Shown: in pieces, positions 45,043-55,311 of the stretch
Layout: each line of letters starts with the position of its first letter
Position numbering within the stretch: position 1 is the first letter of the stretch
Assembly (NCBI RefSeq): GCF_030124145.1
Contig: NZ_JASKMS010000004.1
Location: 1-64,000 of the forward strand
Length of the DNA: 64,000 nt
Source of the DNA: Streptomyces sp. 378
GTDB lineage: Bacteria; Actinomycetota; Actinomycetes; Streptomycetales; Streptomycetaceae
Reading direction: 5' to 3'
Translations under genes and position numbers: made by a program
The notes under the pieces: generated by a model
The model's database searches: none
What the model was told of the DNA's origin: nothing
What the model saw: only the letters and a program-made list of their open reading frames with translations

Positions 45043-46101
45043 GTGGCGATGAGCCGGGCGCTCTACGAGGAACGGTCCAGAAACCCACTGGCGCGCACCG
45101 CGGAACTCACCGAGGACCGGCTGCGCAGAGGAGGCCGGACCACACCGCTGGACGAGCTGAACCTCGCCGCCATGGCCGAGGCGTATCTGCGGGGACGCTG
45201 GCTCGGCGGCGGCGGTACCGAACGCCCCCTGGAGTCGCTGGCGCAGGGCCCGGGCGTCGTCCCGGTCACCCGCGTCACCGGCACCACCACGCCCCTGAAG
45301 GTGCGCCGGACCGCCGACTTCGCCCACGCGCTCGGCGAACTGGCCGTGCGCAGGTGCGGCGGGGCGGACCAGGTGGCCGCACTCGCCGCGCGGGCCCAGG
45401 CGGAGGGCGTGCCCCTGTGGATCGCACGGCGGTACGCGCCGGGTCCCGCCGGGCCGGTCGCCGTCGCCGTGGACCGGCGCCTGGTCCGCGTGGACGTCTG
45501 GGGCCCGCACGCTCCCGCCGTCCGGCTCAGGGCACCGTACGGCTACCGCCCCGACACCGCCGACCGGGCGGGCGGCCTGGTCATGACCGTGGGGGACATC
45601 ACCGCACGGCTCGAACTCCGCAAGAGGATGCGCAAGTCCAAGAGCAGCGTCGAGATCCGCCTGCCCGACCGGCGGTGGACACTGCGCCGCGAGAACGACG
45701 AGAGCTCGTGGCTGCTGCGCGACGACCGGCACGTCGCCCTGCTGACCCGCCCCGCACGGTGGCCCGGCCCCCCGCCCGGCTCGGTGCTGCTGCCGCTGGC
45801 CGACGTGCGCCACGAGAGCCCCGACCCCCTGGACGCCGTGGTGGCCCACACGGTCGCGGTGTCCTTCGGCCTCGGCGACACCACGGGCCTGGCCAGGTTC
45901 CGCGCCGTGAACTCCCGCCGGGACACCGGCGACGACATCTGGGAGCGTCCCTGGTTCAGCAACCTCGGCAGGGACCGTGACGACAACGAACCCGGCGGCG
46001 GCGACGGCTGGGGCAGTGACGGCGGGGACGGCGGCGACGGGGGCGGAGGCGGCGGTGACGGCGGCGGTGGGGACGGGGGAGGCGGCGGCGGAGGCGACTA
46101 G
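45043..46101 (+). CDS. Protein of unknown function with a Gly/Asp-rich tail
   Basis: 352 residues. The N-terminal part has TPLDELNLAAMAEAYLRG and HALGELAVRRCGGADQVAAL, possibly helical; the middle is beta-rich (RWTLRRENDESSWLLRDDRH). The last 40 residues are nearly all Gly and Asp, as in secreted or surface-exposed proteins, but there is no signal peptide or membrane segment. GTG 45043 and ATG 45049 are both possible starts. Family not recognised. Isolated between two terminators. Confidence 0.7.
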   Translation: MAMSRALYEERSRNPLARTAELTEDRLRRGGRTTPLDELNLAAMAEAYLRGRWLGGGGTERPLESLAQGPGVVPVTRVTGTTTPLKVRRTADFAHALGELAVRRCGGADQVAALAARAQAEGVPLWIARRYAPGPAGPVAVAVDRRLVRVDVWGPHAPAVRLRAPYGYRPDTADRAGGLVMTVGDITARLELRKRMRKSKSSVEIRLPDRRWTLRRENDESSWLLRDDRHVALLTRPARWPGPPPGSVLLPLADVRHESPDPLDAVVAHTVAVSFGLGDTTGLARFRAVNSRRDTGDDIWERPWFSNLGRDRDDNEPGGGDGWGSDGGDGGDGGGGGGDGGGGDGGGGGGGD

Positions 46102-46166
46102 GGTCGGTCCGGCGGCCACACTCCGCCCGCCTCCGGGCCGGGGTGCCGCAGGCGTCTGAGACGAAC

Positions 46167-46205
46167 GAGGGGCGGTGGAAGCCGTCTGCGCTCCCACCGC
46201 CCCTC
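46167..46205. terminator. Bidirectional terminator hairpin
   Basis: Perfect 12-bp stem GAGGGGCGGTGG with CCACCGCCCCTC, lying between two convergent genes and serving both. Confidence 0.75.
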
Positions 46206-46235
46206 ACTCACGCCCCAAGGACGAGGCTCACGGCG

Positions 46236-46943
46236 TCAGAGCTCCGTAGGCTCCAGCGCCCCGAGCTGCTGCATCAGACCCAGCCGGTCGTACTGCCACC
46301 AGCCCTCGGCGATCTTCCCGTCGGCTGTGCAGCGGTGGATGGTCGTGCCGGTCATGGTGACGTCCTGCCCGGTCGGCGGGATCCCGAGGAAGTCACCCGT
46401 GTGACGGCCCCGGAAGGTCCACCGGGTGCACACCCGGTCGCCCTGCGCCATCTGGTCCTCGATGGTGAACGAGAAGTCGAACCCGCCCCGCCACACCTCC
46501 ACCTCGCGCCGCACCGCGTCCAGCCCGATGGTGTCCTGCACATTGGCGGGATCGTGGTCGTGGTAGTCCTCGACGAACACGTCGTTGAACGGCGGCGCGT
46601 CCCCCTGGCCCGGCGCGAGCTCGAAGAACCTGCGCGCGGTGGCCGCGTACAGCTGCTCGTCCCGCACCACGTCCAGGTCCGTGAAGGTCGGCGTCTCCTC
46701 GCAGAGCGCCACCATGTCCTGGAAGATCCGGTCGGTCTCCGGCAGCCCGGAGTTGCGCATCGCCTCCTCGTAGGACGGGAACTCCACGATCTCCACGATG
46801 TGCGAGGCGTCGGCCCGGTCCTTCGCCACCACACTGTGCGACGCCGTCCGCTTCCCCTTGGTCTGCTCGACCCACCGGTCCATCAGCCGGTTCATCTCGT
46901 CGAGCTGACTGGTCCTGCATTCAATGAGCTGTACGAAGGTCAT
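46236..46943 (-). CDS. Two-domain protein: ABM-like plus SnoaL-like
   Basis: 235 residues. The first 90 resemble a dimeric alpha/beta-barrel (FVQLIECRTSQLDEMNRLMD, IVEIVEFPSYEEAMRNS). The rest is a SnoaL/NTF2-like domain (FVEDYHDHDPANVQDTIG, GRHTGDFLGIPPTGQDVTM, GKIAEGWWQYDRLGLMQQLG). Such domains occur in polyketide cyclases and many unrelated enzymes, so no substrate is assigned. ATG 46943 has GGAGGCGAGG upstream; the frame upstream of it is not used. Confidence 0.82.
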   Translation of the reverse strand: MTFVQLIECRTSQLDEMNRLMDRWVEQTKGKRTASHSVVAKDRADASHIVEIVEFPSYEEAMRNSGLPETDRIFQDMVALCEETPTFTDLDVVRDEQLYAATARRFFELAPGQGDAPPFNDVFVEDYHDHDPANVQDTIGLDAVRREVEVWRGGFDFSFTIEDQMAQGDRVCTRWTFRGRHTGDFLGIPPTGQDVTMTGTTIHRCTADGKIAEGWWQYDRLGLMQQLGALEPTEL

Positions 46944-47076
46944 GGCCTCGCCTCCGGCCCCCCTGGGTCCGGCTGGAACAACCTCATTGTCCCAAGGGGA
47001 AGGAGCGGATGCCTCCCGGCACAGAGGGGGAAGAGGAGCCGGCCGGGGCCGCACGCGGCCGACCGGCCGCACGCCC

Positions 47077-47850
47077 CTACTGCGGCCCGTACTTCCGGCC
47101 CGTCCTGGACGACACCGCCCCGAGCATTCCCCGCGGCACCAGCTTCACCGCCCCCATCAGCGCCTTGTAGCGCGGGTCCGGAACGGACAGCGTCTTGCCG
47201 CGCGCCAGATCCTGCAGCGCAGCCGCCACCAGCTTGTCCGCGTCGAGCCACATCCAGCCCGGGATGTTGTCCGTGCCCATCCCGGCCCGGTCGTGGAACT
47301 CGGTGCGCACGAACCCCGGGCACAGCGCCATCAGCCGTACGCCGCTGCCCGCCAGGTCGCGCGCGGCGCCCTGGGTGAACTGCACGACCCAGGCCTTGGA
47401 CGCGCCGTAGGTGCCCCGGGGGACGAACGCGGCCACCGACGCGACGTTGACGACGCCGCCGCGGCCGCGCTCGCGCATGGCCTCGGTCGCCGCCGACGTC
47501 AGCCGCAGCACCGCCTCGCAGTGCACCTTCAGCATCCGCAGCTCGTCGGCCATCGAGACGTCGAGATAGCGGCCCTTGTTGCCGAACCCGGCGTTGTTGA
47601 CCAGCAGGTCGACGGGGCTCTTGCGGTCGCCCAGGCGTGCGGCCACCGCCTCGATGCCCTCGTCCTCGGCCAGGTCGGCCGTCAGTACCTCCGCCTCGAT
47701 GCCGTGCCGGTCGTGCAGCTCGGTCGCCTGTTCCCGGAGCCGCTTGGTGTCGCGGGCCACCAGCACCAGGTTGTGCCCGTCCGCCGCCAGTCGCCGCGCG
47801 AACGCGGCCCCGATGCCTGCCGTCGATCCCGTAATCAGAGCCGTTGTCAT
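47077..47850 (-). CDS. Short-chain dehydrogenase/reductase
   Basis: 257 residues. Cofactor motif TALITGSTAGIGAAFARRLA, then LLVNNAGFGNKG, the catalytic Ser region NVASVAAFVPRGTYGASKAW with YGASK, and LCPGFVRTEF. Substrate unknown. TAACCT lies 6 nt before the ATG, so probably leaderless. Confidence 0.9.
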   Translation of the reverse strand: MTTALITGSTAGIGAAFARRLAADGHNLVLVARDTKRLREQATELHDRHGIEAEVLTADLAEDEGIEAVAARLGDRKSPVDLLVNNAGFGNKGRYLDVSMADELRMLKVHCEAVLRLTSAATEAMRERGRGGVVNVASVAAFVPRGTYGASKAWVVQFTQGAARDLAGSGVRLMALCPGFVRTEFHDRAGMGTDNIPGWMWLDADKLVAAALQDLARGKTLSVPDPRYKALMGAVKLVPRGMLGAVSSRTGRKYGPQ

Positions 47851-47944
47851 GCCAGAAGGTTAGTGACCTGGATCGTGTGCATCCGCTTCCAAGTAGGACC
47901 GTCCGTGGTGAAGGGTCGGTGGAGACGGGCGTGGTGAGCGGTTG

Positions 47945-48613
47945 TCAGGCCCCGTACTTCTCCTCGTACTCCCGCACGATCCTCAGCAGCTCGGGGTGCA
48001 GCGCCTCACCCGCCGCCGACAGGCGCGGCAGCAGCGTCCGCTCGGTCGTCACCGCCCGGAACTGCAGGGCCACGGTCACCTCGTGGTCGGGCCGGTGCAC
48101 GATCTCGACGGCATCGCCCGCCCGGATCTCCCCGGGCACGATCACCCGCAGATACGCTCCCGGAGCCCCCCGCCGCGTGAACCGCTTCACCCAGCCCTTC
48201 TCGCCCATATGGCCCTGGAACGTGCGGCACGGAATCCGCCCGGAGGTGATCTCCAGCACCACGTCGGGCCCCACGCGCCAGCGCTCCCCGATCAGGGCCC
48301 CGGACACGTCCAGGCCCTGGGTGGTGAGGTTCTCGCCGAACGCGCCGTCGGCCAGCGTCCGGCCCAGCTCGCGCTCCCATGCGTCCAGGTCCTCGCGGGC
48401 CATGGCGTACACCGCCTGGTCGTCGCCGCCGTGGTGCTCCAGCTTGCACACCGCGTCGCCGGCCAGCCCGCTGCCGCCGATGCCCTTGGGGCCGGGCGCC
48501 GACACCCGCACCGGCCCGTCCACCGGCCGCTTGTCGATCCCGGTCACGCCCCCCGGGGCGTCCGCGTAGGGAGCGGCCTCGGCACGGCCCAGATTCACAG
48601 ACAGAAGCCTCAT
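47945..48613 (-). CDS. MOSC-domain protein (YiiM-like)
   Basis: 222 residues. MOSC family binds molybdenum cofactor sulfur or other sulfurated ligands. Blocks: GLAGDAVCKLEHHGGDDQAV, FGENLTTQGLDV and the conserved Cys region GRIPCRTFQGHMGEKGW. ATG 48613 has TACCGT 7 nt upstream. Divergent from a LysR regulator that probably controls it or both. Confidence 0.88.
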   Translation of the reverse strand: MRLLSVNLGRAEAAPYADAPGGVTGIDKRPVDGPVRVSAPGPKGIGGSGLAGDAVCKLEHHGGDDQAVYAMAREDLDAWERELGRTLADGAFGENLTTQGLDVSGALIGERWRVGPDVVLEITSGRIPCRTFQGHMGEKGWVKRFTRRGAPGAYLRVIVPGEIRAGDAVEIVHRPDHEVTVALQFRAVTTERTLLPRLSAAGEALHPELLRIVREYEEKYGA

Positions 48614-48694
48614 GCACCGCACGGTAGGCGACCGTGCCCCAAAGCGTCGACGCATTATTCGCATCGCAACCAAAGGGTCGCTTATCCTCGAAGG

Positions 48695-49591
48695 GTGATC
48701 GAAGCTCGTCATCTCCGTGTCCTGCGCGCCGTCGCGACCACCGGCTCCTTCTCCGCCGCGGGCCGCGAGCTGGGCTGTACCCAGCCCGCCGTCAGCCAGC
48801 AGATGAAGGCCCTGGAGACCTCCGTCGGCACGCCGCTGCTGATCCGTACCGGTCGGGAGATGCGCTTGACCCAGGCCGGCGAGGCCCTGGTGCGGCACGC
48901 CTCCGGGATCCTCGCCGGGCTCACGGCCGCGGAGGAGGAGGTGGCCGCCATCGCCGGGCTGCGAGCGGGCCGGGTCCGGCTCGTCTCCTTCCCCAGCGGC
49001 AGCTCCACCCTGGTCCCCACGGCCCTCGCCGCGCTGCGCGAGGCGCACCCCGGCACCCGCGTCTCCCTGGAGGAGGCCGAACCGCCCGCCTCCGTCAGCC
49101 TGCTGCGCGAGGGCGACTGTGACGTGGCACTCGCCTTCCGCTACCAGGGGGCGGCGGGCGCGGAGGAGTGGGACGACCTCGTCGTACGGCCGCTGCTGTC
49201 GGACCGGCTCGTCGCGCTGGTGCCGGAGCGGCACCGGCTGGCCGGCGCGGAGTCCGTCGCCATCGGCGAGCTCACCGGGGAGCCGTGGATCGCGGGCTGC
49301 CCCCGCTGCCGCGGACAACTGATCGAGGTGTGCGCGGCGGCCGGCTTCACCCCGCGCATCGACTTCGCGACCGACGACTACCCGGCCGTCGTCGGCCTCG
49401 TCGGCGCCGGCCTGGGCGTGGCCGTGCTGCCCCAGCTGGCCGTCGAGTCGGTACGGCCCCGGGGGGTGCGCACCGTGCGGCTCGAACCGGCGGTGCGGCG
49501 GGAGATCGTCGCGCTCACGCTGCCCGACCTCGCGCAGGTCCCGGCGGTGGCCGCGACACTCGACCAGCTGGCCCGGGCCGCCCGTCGCTGA
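48695..49591 (+). CDS. LysR-family transcriptional regulator
   Basis: 298 residues. HTH: HLRVLRAVATTGSFSAAGRE then GCTQPAVSQQMKALE. The effector domain shows CDVALAFRYQGAAG and DDYPAVVGLVGAGLGVAVLP. GTG 48695 has TATCCT 6 nt upstream. It is divergent from the MOSC gene with 81 bp between; a CGCAT-TATT-CGCAT direct repeat in that gap could be its site. Confidence 0.9.
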   Translation: MIEARHLRVLRAVATTGSFSAAGRELGCTQPAVSQQMKALETSVGTPLLIRTGREMRLTQAGEALVRHASGILAGLTAAEEEVAAIAGLRAGRVRLVSFPSGSSTLVPTALAALREAHPGTRVSLEEAEPPASVSLLREGDCDVALAFRYQGAAGAEEWDDLVVRPLLSDRLVALVPERHRLAGAESVAIGELTGEPWIAGCPRCRGQLIEVCAAAGFTPRIDFATDDYPAVVGLVGAGLGVAVLPQLAVESVRPRGVRTVRLEPAVRREIVALTLPDLAQVPAVAATLDQLARAARR

Positions 49592-49656
49592 CGCCCGCCC
49601 ACGGGCGTCAAAAACCAACGGCACGTGTGCGCGTGCCTGTTCGCAGAAACGTTCCT

Positions 49657-49986
49657 TCAGTCGTTCGAGGCGGAATGCCCGCCCGATGCCGACGCCGACA
49701 CCAGCCGGTTGCGCGCCCGCCCCATGAGCTCTTCGCGCTCGTCCTCGGTCAGCCCGCCCCACACGCCGTACGGCTCGCGCACCGCCAGGGCGTGGGCGGC
49801 GCACTCGGCACGTACCGGGCACCTCATGCAGACCTCTTTGGCCGAGTTCTCACGAGCGCTCCTCGCCGCACCGCGCTCGCCCTCCGGATGGAAGAAGAGC
49901 GAGCTGTCCACCCCGCGACAGGCAGCCAGCAGCTGCCAGTCCCACAGGTCCGCGTTCGGTCCGGGAAGGCGGGAGAAATCTGCCAT
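49657..49986 (-). CDS. whiD: WhiB-like protein WhiD
   Basis: 109 residues. Four cysteines that ligate a [4Fe-4S] cluster: C23, C53, C56 and C62 (VCMRCPVRAEC). The GVWGG turn follows at 74-78 and a basic C-terminus. Begins MADFSRLPGPNADLWDWQL. WhiD acts in spore maturation in Streptomyces. ATG with AAGGGG upstream. Divergent from bldM across a 380-bp control region. Confidence 0.95.
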   Translation of the reverse strand: MADFSRLPGPNADLWDWQLLAACRGVDSSLFFHPEGERGAARSARENSAKEVCMRCPVRAECAAHALAVREPYGVWGGLTEDEREELMGRARNRLVSASASGGHSASND

Positions 49987-50366
49987 TACGTGACCCCTTG
50001 TAGCCGTTCTGGGCGGATCCGGTGTCTACGACCGTACAACTACGATCTAAGGAGATGAAAATATGACTCATTGCGAATCTAGCTCCAGACACTGGCAAAG
50101 CGGAAGAAATAGGTCTAAATGGGGCATGGGTTGTGAGGAAAGTTCGAGGGTCCGTCGCGCATATCGGCACCGTGTCCGGCCCCTCACGTAGAGTGCCGAA
50201 GATGGCAGCCACCCCCGTAACTCTTTCGAGTGACCGTCGTTGAGAGTGCGAGGCGGTTGAAGGAACAAGCGCTCGGGCGGGCGTCCGAGACGGTCGACCG
50301 CACAGGTGACGATTTCGTACCAGCCTGGAGGCTCAAGGTGACGTGCATCAGCTGCGGAGGGCGGTC
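49987..50366. other. Control region between whiD and bldM
   Basis: 380 bp without a gene, more A/T rich than its surroundings. It holds the BldN-type promoter at 50216-50243 for bldM and presumably the whiD promoter on the other strand, for which no confident hexamers were assigned. Confidence 0.6.
50216..50243 (+). promoter_or_regulatory. Sigma-BldN-type promoter for bldM
   Basis: CGTAAC (50216-50221), spacer 16, CGTTGA (50238-50243), matching the published BldN consensus. It lies about 120 bp upstream of the bldM start. Confidence 0.8.
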
Positions 50367-50978
50367 ATGACATCCGTCCTCGTCTGCGACGACTCCCCGC
50401 TTGCCCGAGAGGCGCTCCGTCGTGCGGTCGCGACCGTGCCCGGCGTCGAGCGCGTGACGACGGCGGCCAACGGCGAGGAAGTCCTCCGCCGCTGGGGGGC
50501 CGACCGCTCGGACCTGATTCTGATGGACGTGCGCATGCCCGGACTGGGCGGCGTCGAGACGGTCCGTCGGCTGCTGTCCGCCGACCCCGGTGCGCGCATC
50601 ATCATGCTCACCGTCGCCGAGGACCTGGACGGTGTGGCCCTCGCGGTCGCCGCCGGTGCCCGCGGCTATCTGCACAAGGACGCCTCCCGCGCGGAACTGC
50701 GCGCGACGGTGACCCAGGCCCTGGCCGACCCGACCTGGCGGCTCGCCCCGCGCCGGCTGCGCTCGGCCGAGATGGGCGCCGCCCCCACGCTCACGGCGCG
50801 TGAGATCCAGGTCCTCGAAGGCATGAGCCACGGCCGCTCCAACGCGGAGATCGGCCGCGAGCTGTTCCTCTCCGAGGACACCGTCAAGACCCACGCCCGA
50901 CGCCTGTTCAAGAAGCTCGGCGCCTCGGACCGGGCCCACGCGGTGGCGCTCGGCTTCCGGTGGGGTCTGGTGCGCTAG
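50367..50978 (+). CDS. bldM: Response regulator BldM
   Basis: Controls aerial growth and, with WhiI, late sporulation genes. 203 residues: receiver MTSVLVCDDSPLAREALRRA with Asp54 in ILMDVRMPG, and C-terminal LuxR-type HTH LTAREIQVLEGMSHGRSNAE then SEDTVKTHARRLFKKLG. BldM is an atypical orphan regulator. ATG 50367 has GGAGG upstream; the in-frame GTG at 50343 is rejected. Transcribed from the BldN promoter. Confidence 0.96.
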   Translation: MTSVLVCDDSPLAREALRRAVATVPGVERVTTAANGEEVLRRWGADRSDLILMDVRMPGLGGVETVRRLLSADPGARIIMLTVAEDLDGVALAVAAGARGYLHKDASRAELRATVTQALADPTWRLAPRRLRSAEMGAAPTLTAREIQVLEGMSHGRSNAEIGRELFLSEDTVKTHARRLFKKLGASDRAHAVALGFRWGLVR

Positions 50979-51201
50979 GGCCTGTCCTTTGGATCGGACC
51001 GGCTTCGACGCCGCGCGGCCTCCGGCCGGGACCGGGGGGCGGGGGCCCACGGATGCCCCCGCGTGAGCCGCACACGCACGGACCGGAGCCGGCGGCCGAC
51101 GGCAGCGTCGGCAGGGTTCCGACCCTGCCCGAGCGAGGTCGAGAGCGCGGGAGGGCGCAGGCGAGGGCCCACGTCCCCGGGATGATCCGAACGGCAGGCC
51201 C
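50978..51201. repeat. Element with imperfect 18-bp inverted ends after bldM
   Basis: Left end 50978-50995 (GGGCCTGTCCTTTGGATC) and right end 51184-51201 match as inverted repeats at 15 of 18 positions. The left end begins at the last base of the bldM stop. No ORF inside. It contains the hairpin at 51039-51062 and GCCGACG-GCAG-CGTCGGC. The rest of the gap up to the sigma factor at 51358 shows nothing more. Confidence 0.5.
51039..51062 (+). terminator. Candidate bldM terminator
   Basis: Perfect 8-bp stem GCGGGGGC with GCCCCCGC, 8-nt loop, 61 bp after the bldM stop. No T-run. Confidence 0.6.
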
Positions 51202-51357
51202 CAGCGGTCGGGGTGAGGGCACAGAACGCCAGGTGGGCGCGGGTGGACCGGGGGTCCGCCGGAGGCCCGATGCTCGTTTCGCCGCGGATGCCGCATCCTT
51301 GAGGGTGTGGAGTTCCTCGGGGACGAGTCGGTCGAGCGGAAGGGGAGGGCGCAGGGG

Positions 51358-52035
51358 ATGAGTGCCGGCGCACCTGCTCATAACGCTTCGGTGCACAACA
51401 ACGGGCGCGGTGCCACGGACCGGGCGGCCGCAAGGCACCATGGACCGATGCGCGACGACGAGGCGGCCCATGCCCAGGGCGCGATCGGTGCGCTCGTCCA
51501 CCGCGCCGTCGACGGGGACGAGCAGGCGACGCACGACCTGCTCGCCCATGTCCACCCGCTGGCCCTGCGCTACTGCCGCACCCGTCTGTCCCGTCTCCCG
51601 GGCGACGCCCGGCACTTCGTGGAGGACCTCGCCCAGGAGGTCTGCGTGGCCGTGCTCCTCGCACTGCCCCGCTACCGGGACACCGGGCGCCCCTTCGAGG
51701 CGTTCGTCTTCGCCATCGCCGCCCACAAGGTCGCCGACCTCCAGCGCGCGGCGATGCGTCACCCGGGCTCGACGGCCGTCCCCTCGGACGAGATGCCCGA
51801 GCGCCCCGACGACTCCCTCGGCCCGGAGGAGCGCGCCCTGCTCAGCAGTGACGCGGAATGGGCCAAGAAACTCCTGGCCAACCTGCCCGAGAACCAGCGG
51901 GAGCTGCTGCTGCTGCGGATCGCGGTAGGGCTGACGGCCGAGGAGACCGGCCAGATGTTGGGAATGTCACCCGGCGCGGTCCGGGTGGCCCAGCACAGGG
52001 CGCTGAGCCGGCTGCGGGCACTGGCCGAGCAGTAG
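51358..52035 (+). CDS. ECF-like RNA polymerase sigma factor
   Basis: 225 residues. Sigma2: [20 protein letters not shown] with [20 protein letters not shown] and [16 protein letters not shown]; sigma4: [20 protein letters not shown] then [18 protein letters not shown]. It corresponds in position and type to the sigma factor next to bldM in S. coelicolor, which I would call sigD-like; the symbol is not certain. ATG 51358 has AGGGGAGG upstream; a longer frame starts at 51307. Confidence 0.88.
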   Translation: MSAGAPAHNASVHNNGRGATDRAAARHHGPMRDDEAAHAQGAIGALVHRAVDGDEQATHDLLAHVHPLALRYCRTRLSRLPGDARHFVEDLAQEVCVAVLLALPRYRDTGRPFEAFVFAIAAHKVADLQRAAMRHPGSTAVPSDEMPERPDDSLGPEERALLSSDAEWAKKLLANLPENQRELLLLRIAVGLTAEETGQMLGMSPGAVRVAQHRALSRLRALAEQ

Positions 52036-52146
52036 CCCTGCTTCAACCACCCCTCTGTTGAACAGGCGGTGCGCCGCTTCCGTACGAATATACGAAGCCC
52101 GCAGCCGGGCGGAACCGTGGAATGAGACAGCCGCGCTGGCCGTTAG

Positions 52147-53694
<1,548 letters not shown>

Positions 53695-53708
53695 CGGCCC
53701 GGCCTTCC

Positions 53709-53741
53709 GAGGGCGGCTCCGGAGCATCCGGGGCCGCCCTC
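53709..53741 (+). terminator. Terminator after guaB
   Basis: 15-bp stem 53709-53723 with 53727-53741, one G-U pair, GCA loop. Confidence 0.8.
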
Positions 53742-53799
53742 GCCGTGCCCGTCGGCGATACTGGAAGACGCTGCAACGCATCAGGGAAAGGCCACAGAC

Positions 53800-54924
53800 G
53801 TGACTGAGATCGAGATCGGGCGCGGCAAGCGCGGCCGCCGGGCGTACGCCTTCGACGACATCGCCGTCGTCCCCAGCCGCCGTACGCGGGACCCGAAGGA
53901 GGTCTCGATCGCCTGGCAGATCGACGCCTACCGCTTCGAGCTCCCCTTCCTGGCCGCCCCCATGGACTCGGTCGTCTCCCCGGCCACCGCGATCCGCATC
54001 GGCGAGCTCGGCGGCCTCGGCGTGCTGAACCTCGAAGGCCTGTGGACGCGCTACGAGGACCCGCAGCCGCTGCTCGACGAGATCGCCGAGCTGGATTCGG
54101 AGACCGCGACCCGCCGTCTGCAGGAGATCTACGCGGCCCCCATCAAGGAGGAGCTGATCGGGCAGCGCATCAAGGAGGTGCGCGACTCCGGCGTCGTCAC
54201 CGCCGCCGCGCTCTCCCCGCAGCGCACCGCCCAGTTCTCCAAGGCCGTCGTGGACGCGGGCGTGGACATCTTCGTCATCCGCGGTACGACGGTCTCCGCG
54301 GAGCACGTCTCCGGCGCGCACGAGCCGCTGAACCTGAAGCAGTTCATCTACGAGCTGGACGTCCCGGTGATCGTCGGCGGCTGCGCCACGTACACGGCGG
54401 CCCTGCACCTGATGCGCACCGGCGCGGCCGGTGTGCTGGTCGGCTTCGGCGGCGGCGCGGCGCACACCACGCGCAATGTGCTCGGCATCCAGGTCCCCAT
54501 GGCGACGGCGGTCGCCGACGTGGCCGCCGCCCGCCGCGACTACATGGACGAGTCGGGCGGCCGGTACGTGCACGTGATCGCCGACGGCGGTGTCGGCTGG
54601 TCCGGCGACCTGCCCAAGGCGATCGCCTGCGGCGCCGACGCGGTCATGATGGGCTCCCCGCTGGCCCGTGCGACCGACGGCCCGGGCAAGGGCAACCACT
54701 GGGGCATGGAGGCCGTGAACGAGGAGCTGCCGCGCGGCAAGAAGGTCGCCCTCGGCACGGTCGGCACCCTGGAGGAGATCCTCACCGGCCCGTCGCACAC
54801 CCCGGACGGTTCGATGAACCTCTTCGGCGCGCTGCGCCGCGCCATGTCCACGACCGGCTACAGCGAGCTCAAGGAGTTCCAGCGCGTCGAGGTGACGGTG
54901 GCGGACTCCCAGCACCGGCGGTAG
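53800..54924 (+). CDS. guaB3: GuaB3-family IMP dehydrogenase-related protein
   Basis: 374 residues, about 130 shorter than guaB because the CBS domains are absent. Starts EIGRGKRGRRAYAFDDIAVV and has DSVVSPATAIRIGELGGLG, VIRGTTVSAEHVSG, VLVGFGGGAAHTTRNVLG and HVIADGGVGWSGDLPKAIACG. The loop normally containing the catalytic Cys reads GGGAAHTTR without Cys. GuaB3 proteins of actinobacteria have been linked to purine metabolism but their exact reaction is debated. GTG start. Confidence 0.9.
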   Translation: MTEIEIGRGKRGRRAYAFDDIAVVPSRRTRDPKEVSIAWQIDAYRFELPFLAAPMDSVVSPATAIRIGELGGLGVLNLEGLWTRYEDPQPLLDEIAELDSETATRRLQEIYAAPIKEELIGQRIKEVRDSGVVTAAALSPQRTAQFSKAVVDAGVDIFVIRGTTVSAEHVSGAHEPLNLKQFIYELDVPVIVGGCATYTAALHLMRTGAAGVLVGFGGGAAHTTRNVLGIQVPMATAVADVAAARRDYMDESGGRYVHVIADGGVGWSGDLPKAIACGADAVMMGSPLARATDGPGKGNHWGMEAVNEELPRGKKVALGTVGTLEEILTGPSHTPDGSMNLFGALRRAMSTTGYSELKEFQRVEVTVADSQHRR

Positions 54925-54941
54925 CCGGTCTCGACGCCGAG

Positions 54942-54978
54942 AAGGGCCTGGTCACCCTGGGGGGTGGCCGGGCCCTTT
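54942..54978 (+). terminator. Terminator after guaB3
   Basis: 16-bp stem 54942-54957 with 54962-54977 (two G-U pairs, loop TGGG) followed by TTTC. Confidence 0.85.
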
Positions 54979-55215
54979 CGCATGTCCAACTGGCTCTGAC
55001 GGGGCGCGTGTTGCCGTCGGGGGCGCACGGTTGCCTTCGGGCCGTTCGGCCCCGCGGGGGGCGGTTTCGAGGCGCTGGTGTCCGTGATCGGCGCCCCGGT
55101 TCTTCTGGGTGCCCCCTTCCAAGGACACGGTCCGGACCCCGGCCCTCGGGGCCCGGCCCGAATTCCGACGTGCCGCCTACCGGGCCACTGGGCGGCGTCG
55201 TGGAAGGGGGCGCCC

Positions 55216-55311
55216 ATGGGACGTCACCGCAAGCCCACCCGCTGGGACCGACTCCGTCTTCGGATGGTGCAGTGCCGGAGGAGGTGGATCTTGCGGATTT
55301 TCGGATGGTGA
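55216..55311 (+). CDS. Possible 31-residue Arg/Trp-rich peptide
   Basis: ATG 55216 with GGAAGGGGG 5-6 nt upstream; product starts MGRHRKPTRWDRLRLR and ends RRRWILRIFGW. Strongly cationic with aromatic residues, like a membrane-active or RNA-binding peptide. Its stop overlaps the first unit of the tandem repeat. No family; could be chance. Confidence 0.35.
   Translation: MGRHRKPTRWDRLRLRMVQCRRRWILRIFGW

Noticed and set aside
49987..50366. Additional small genes in the whiD-bldM gap
   Set aside because: No frame with both codon bias and ribosome site; region looks like regulatory DNA.
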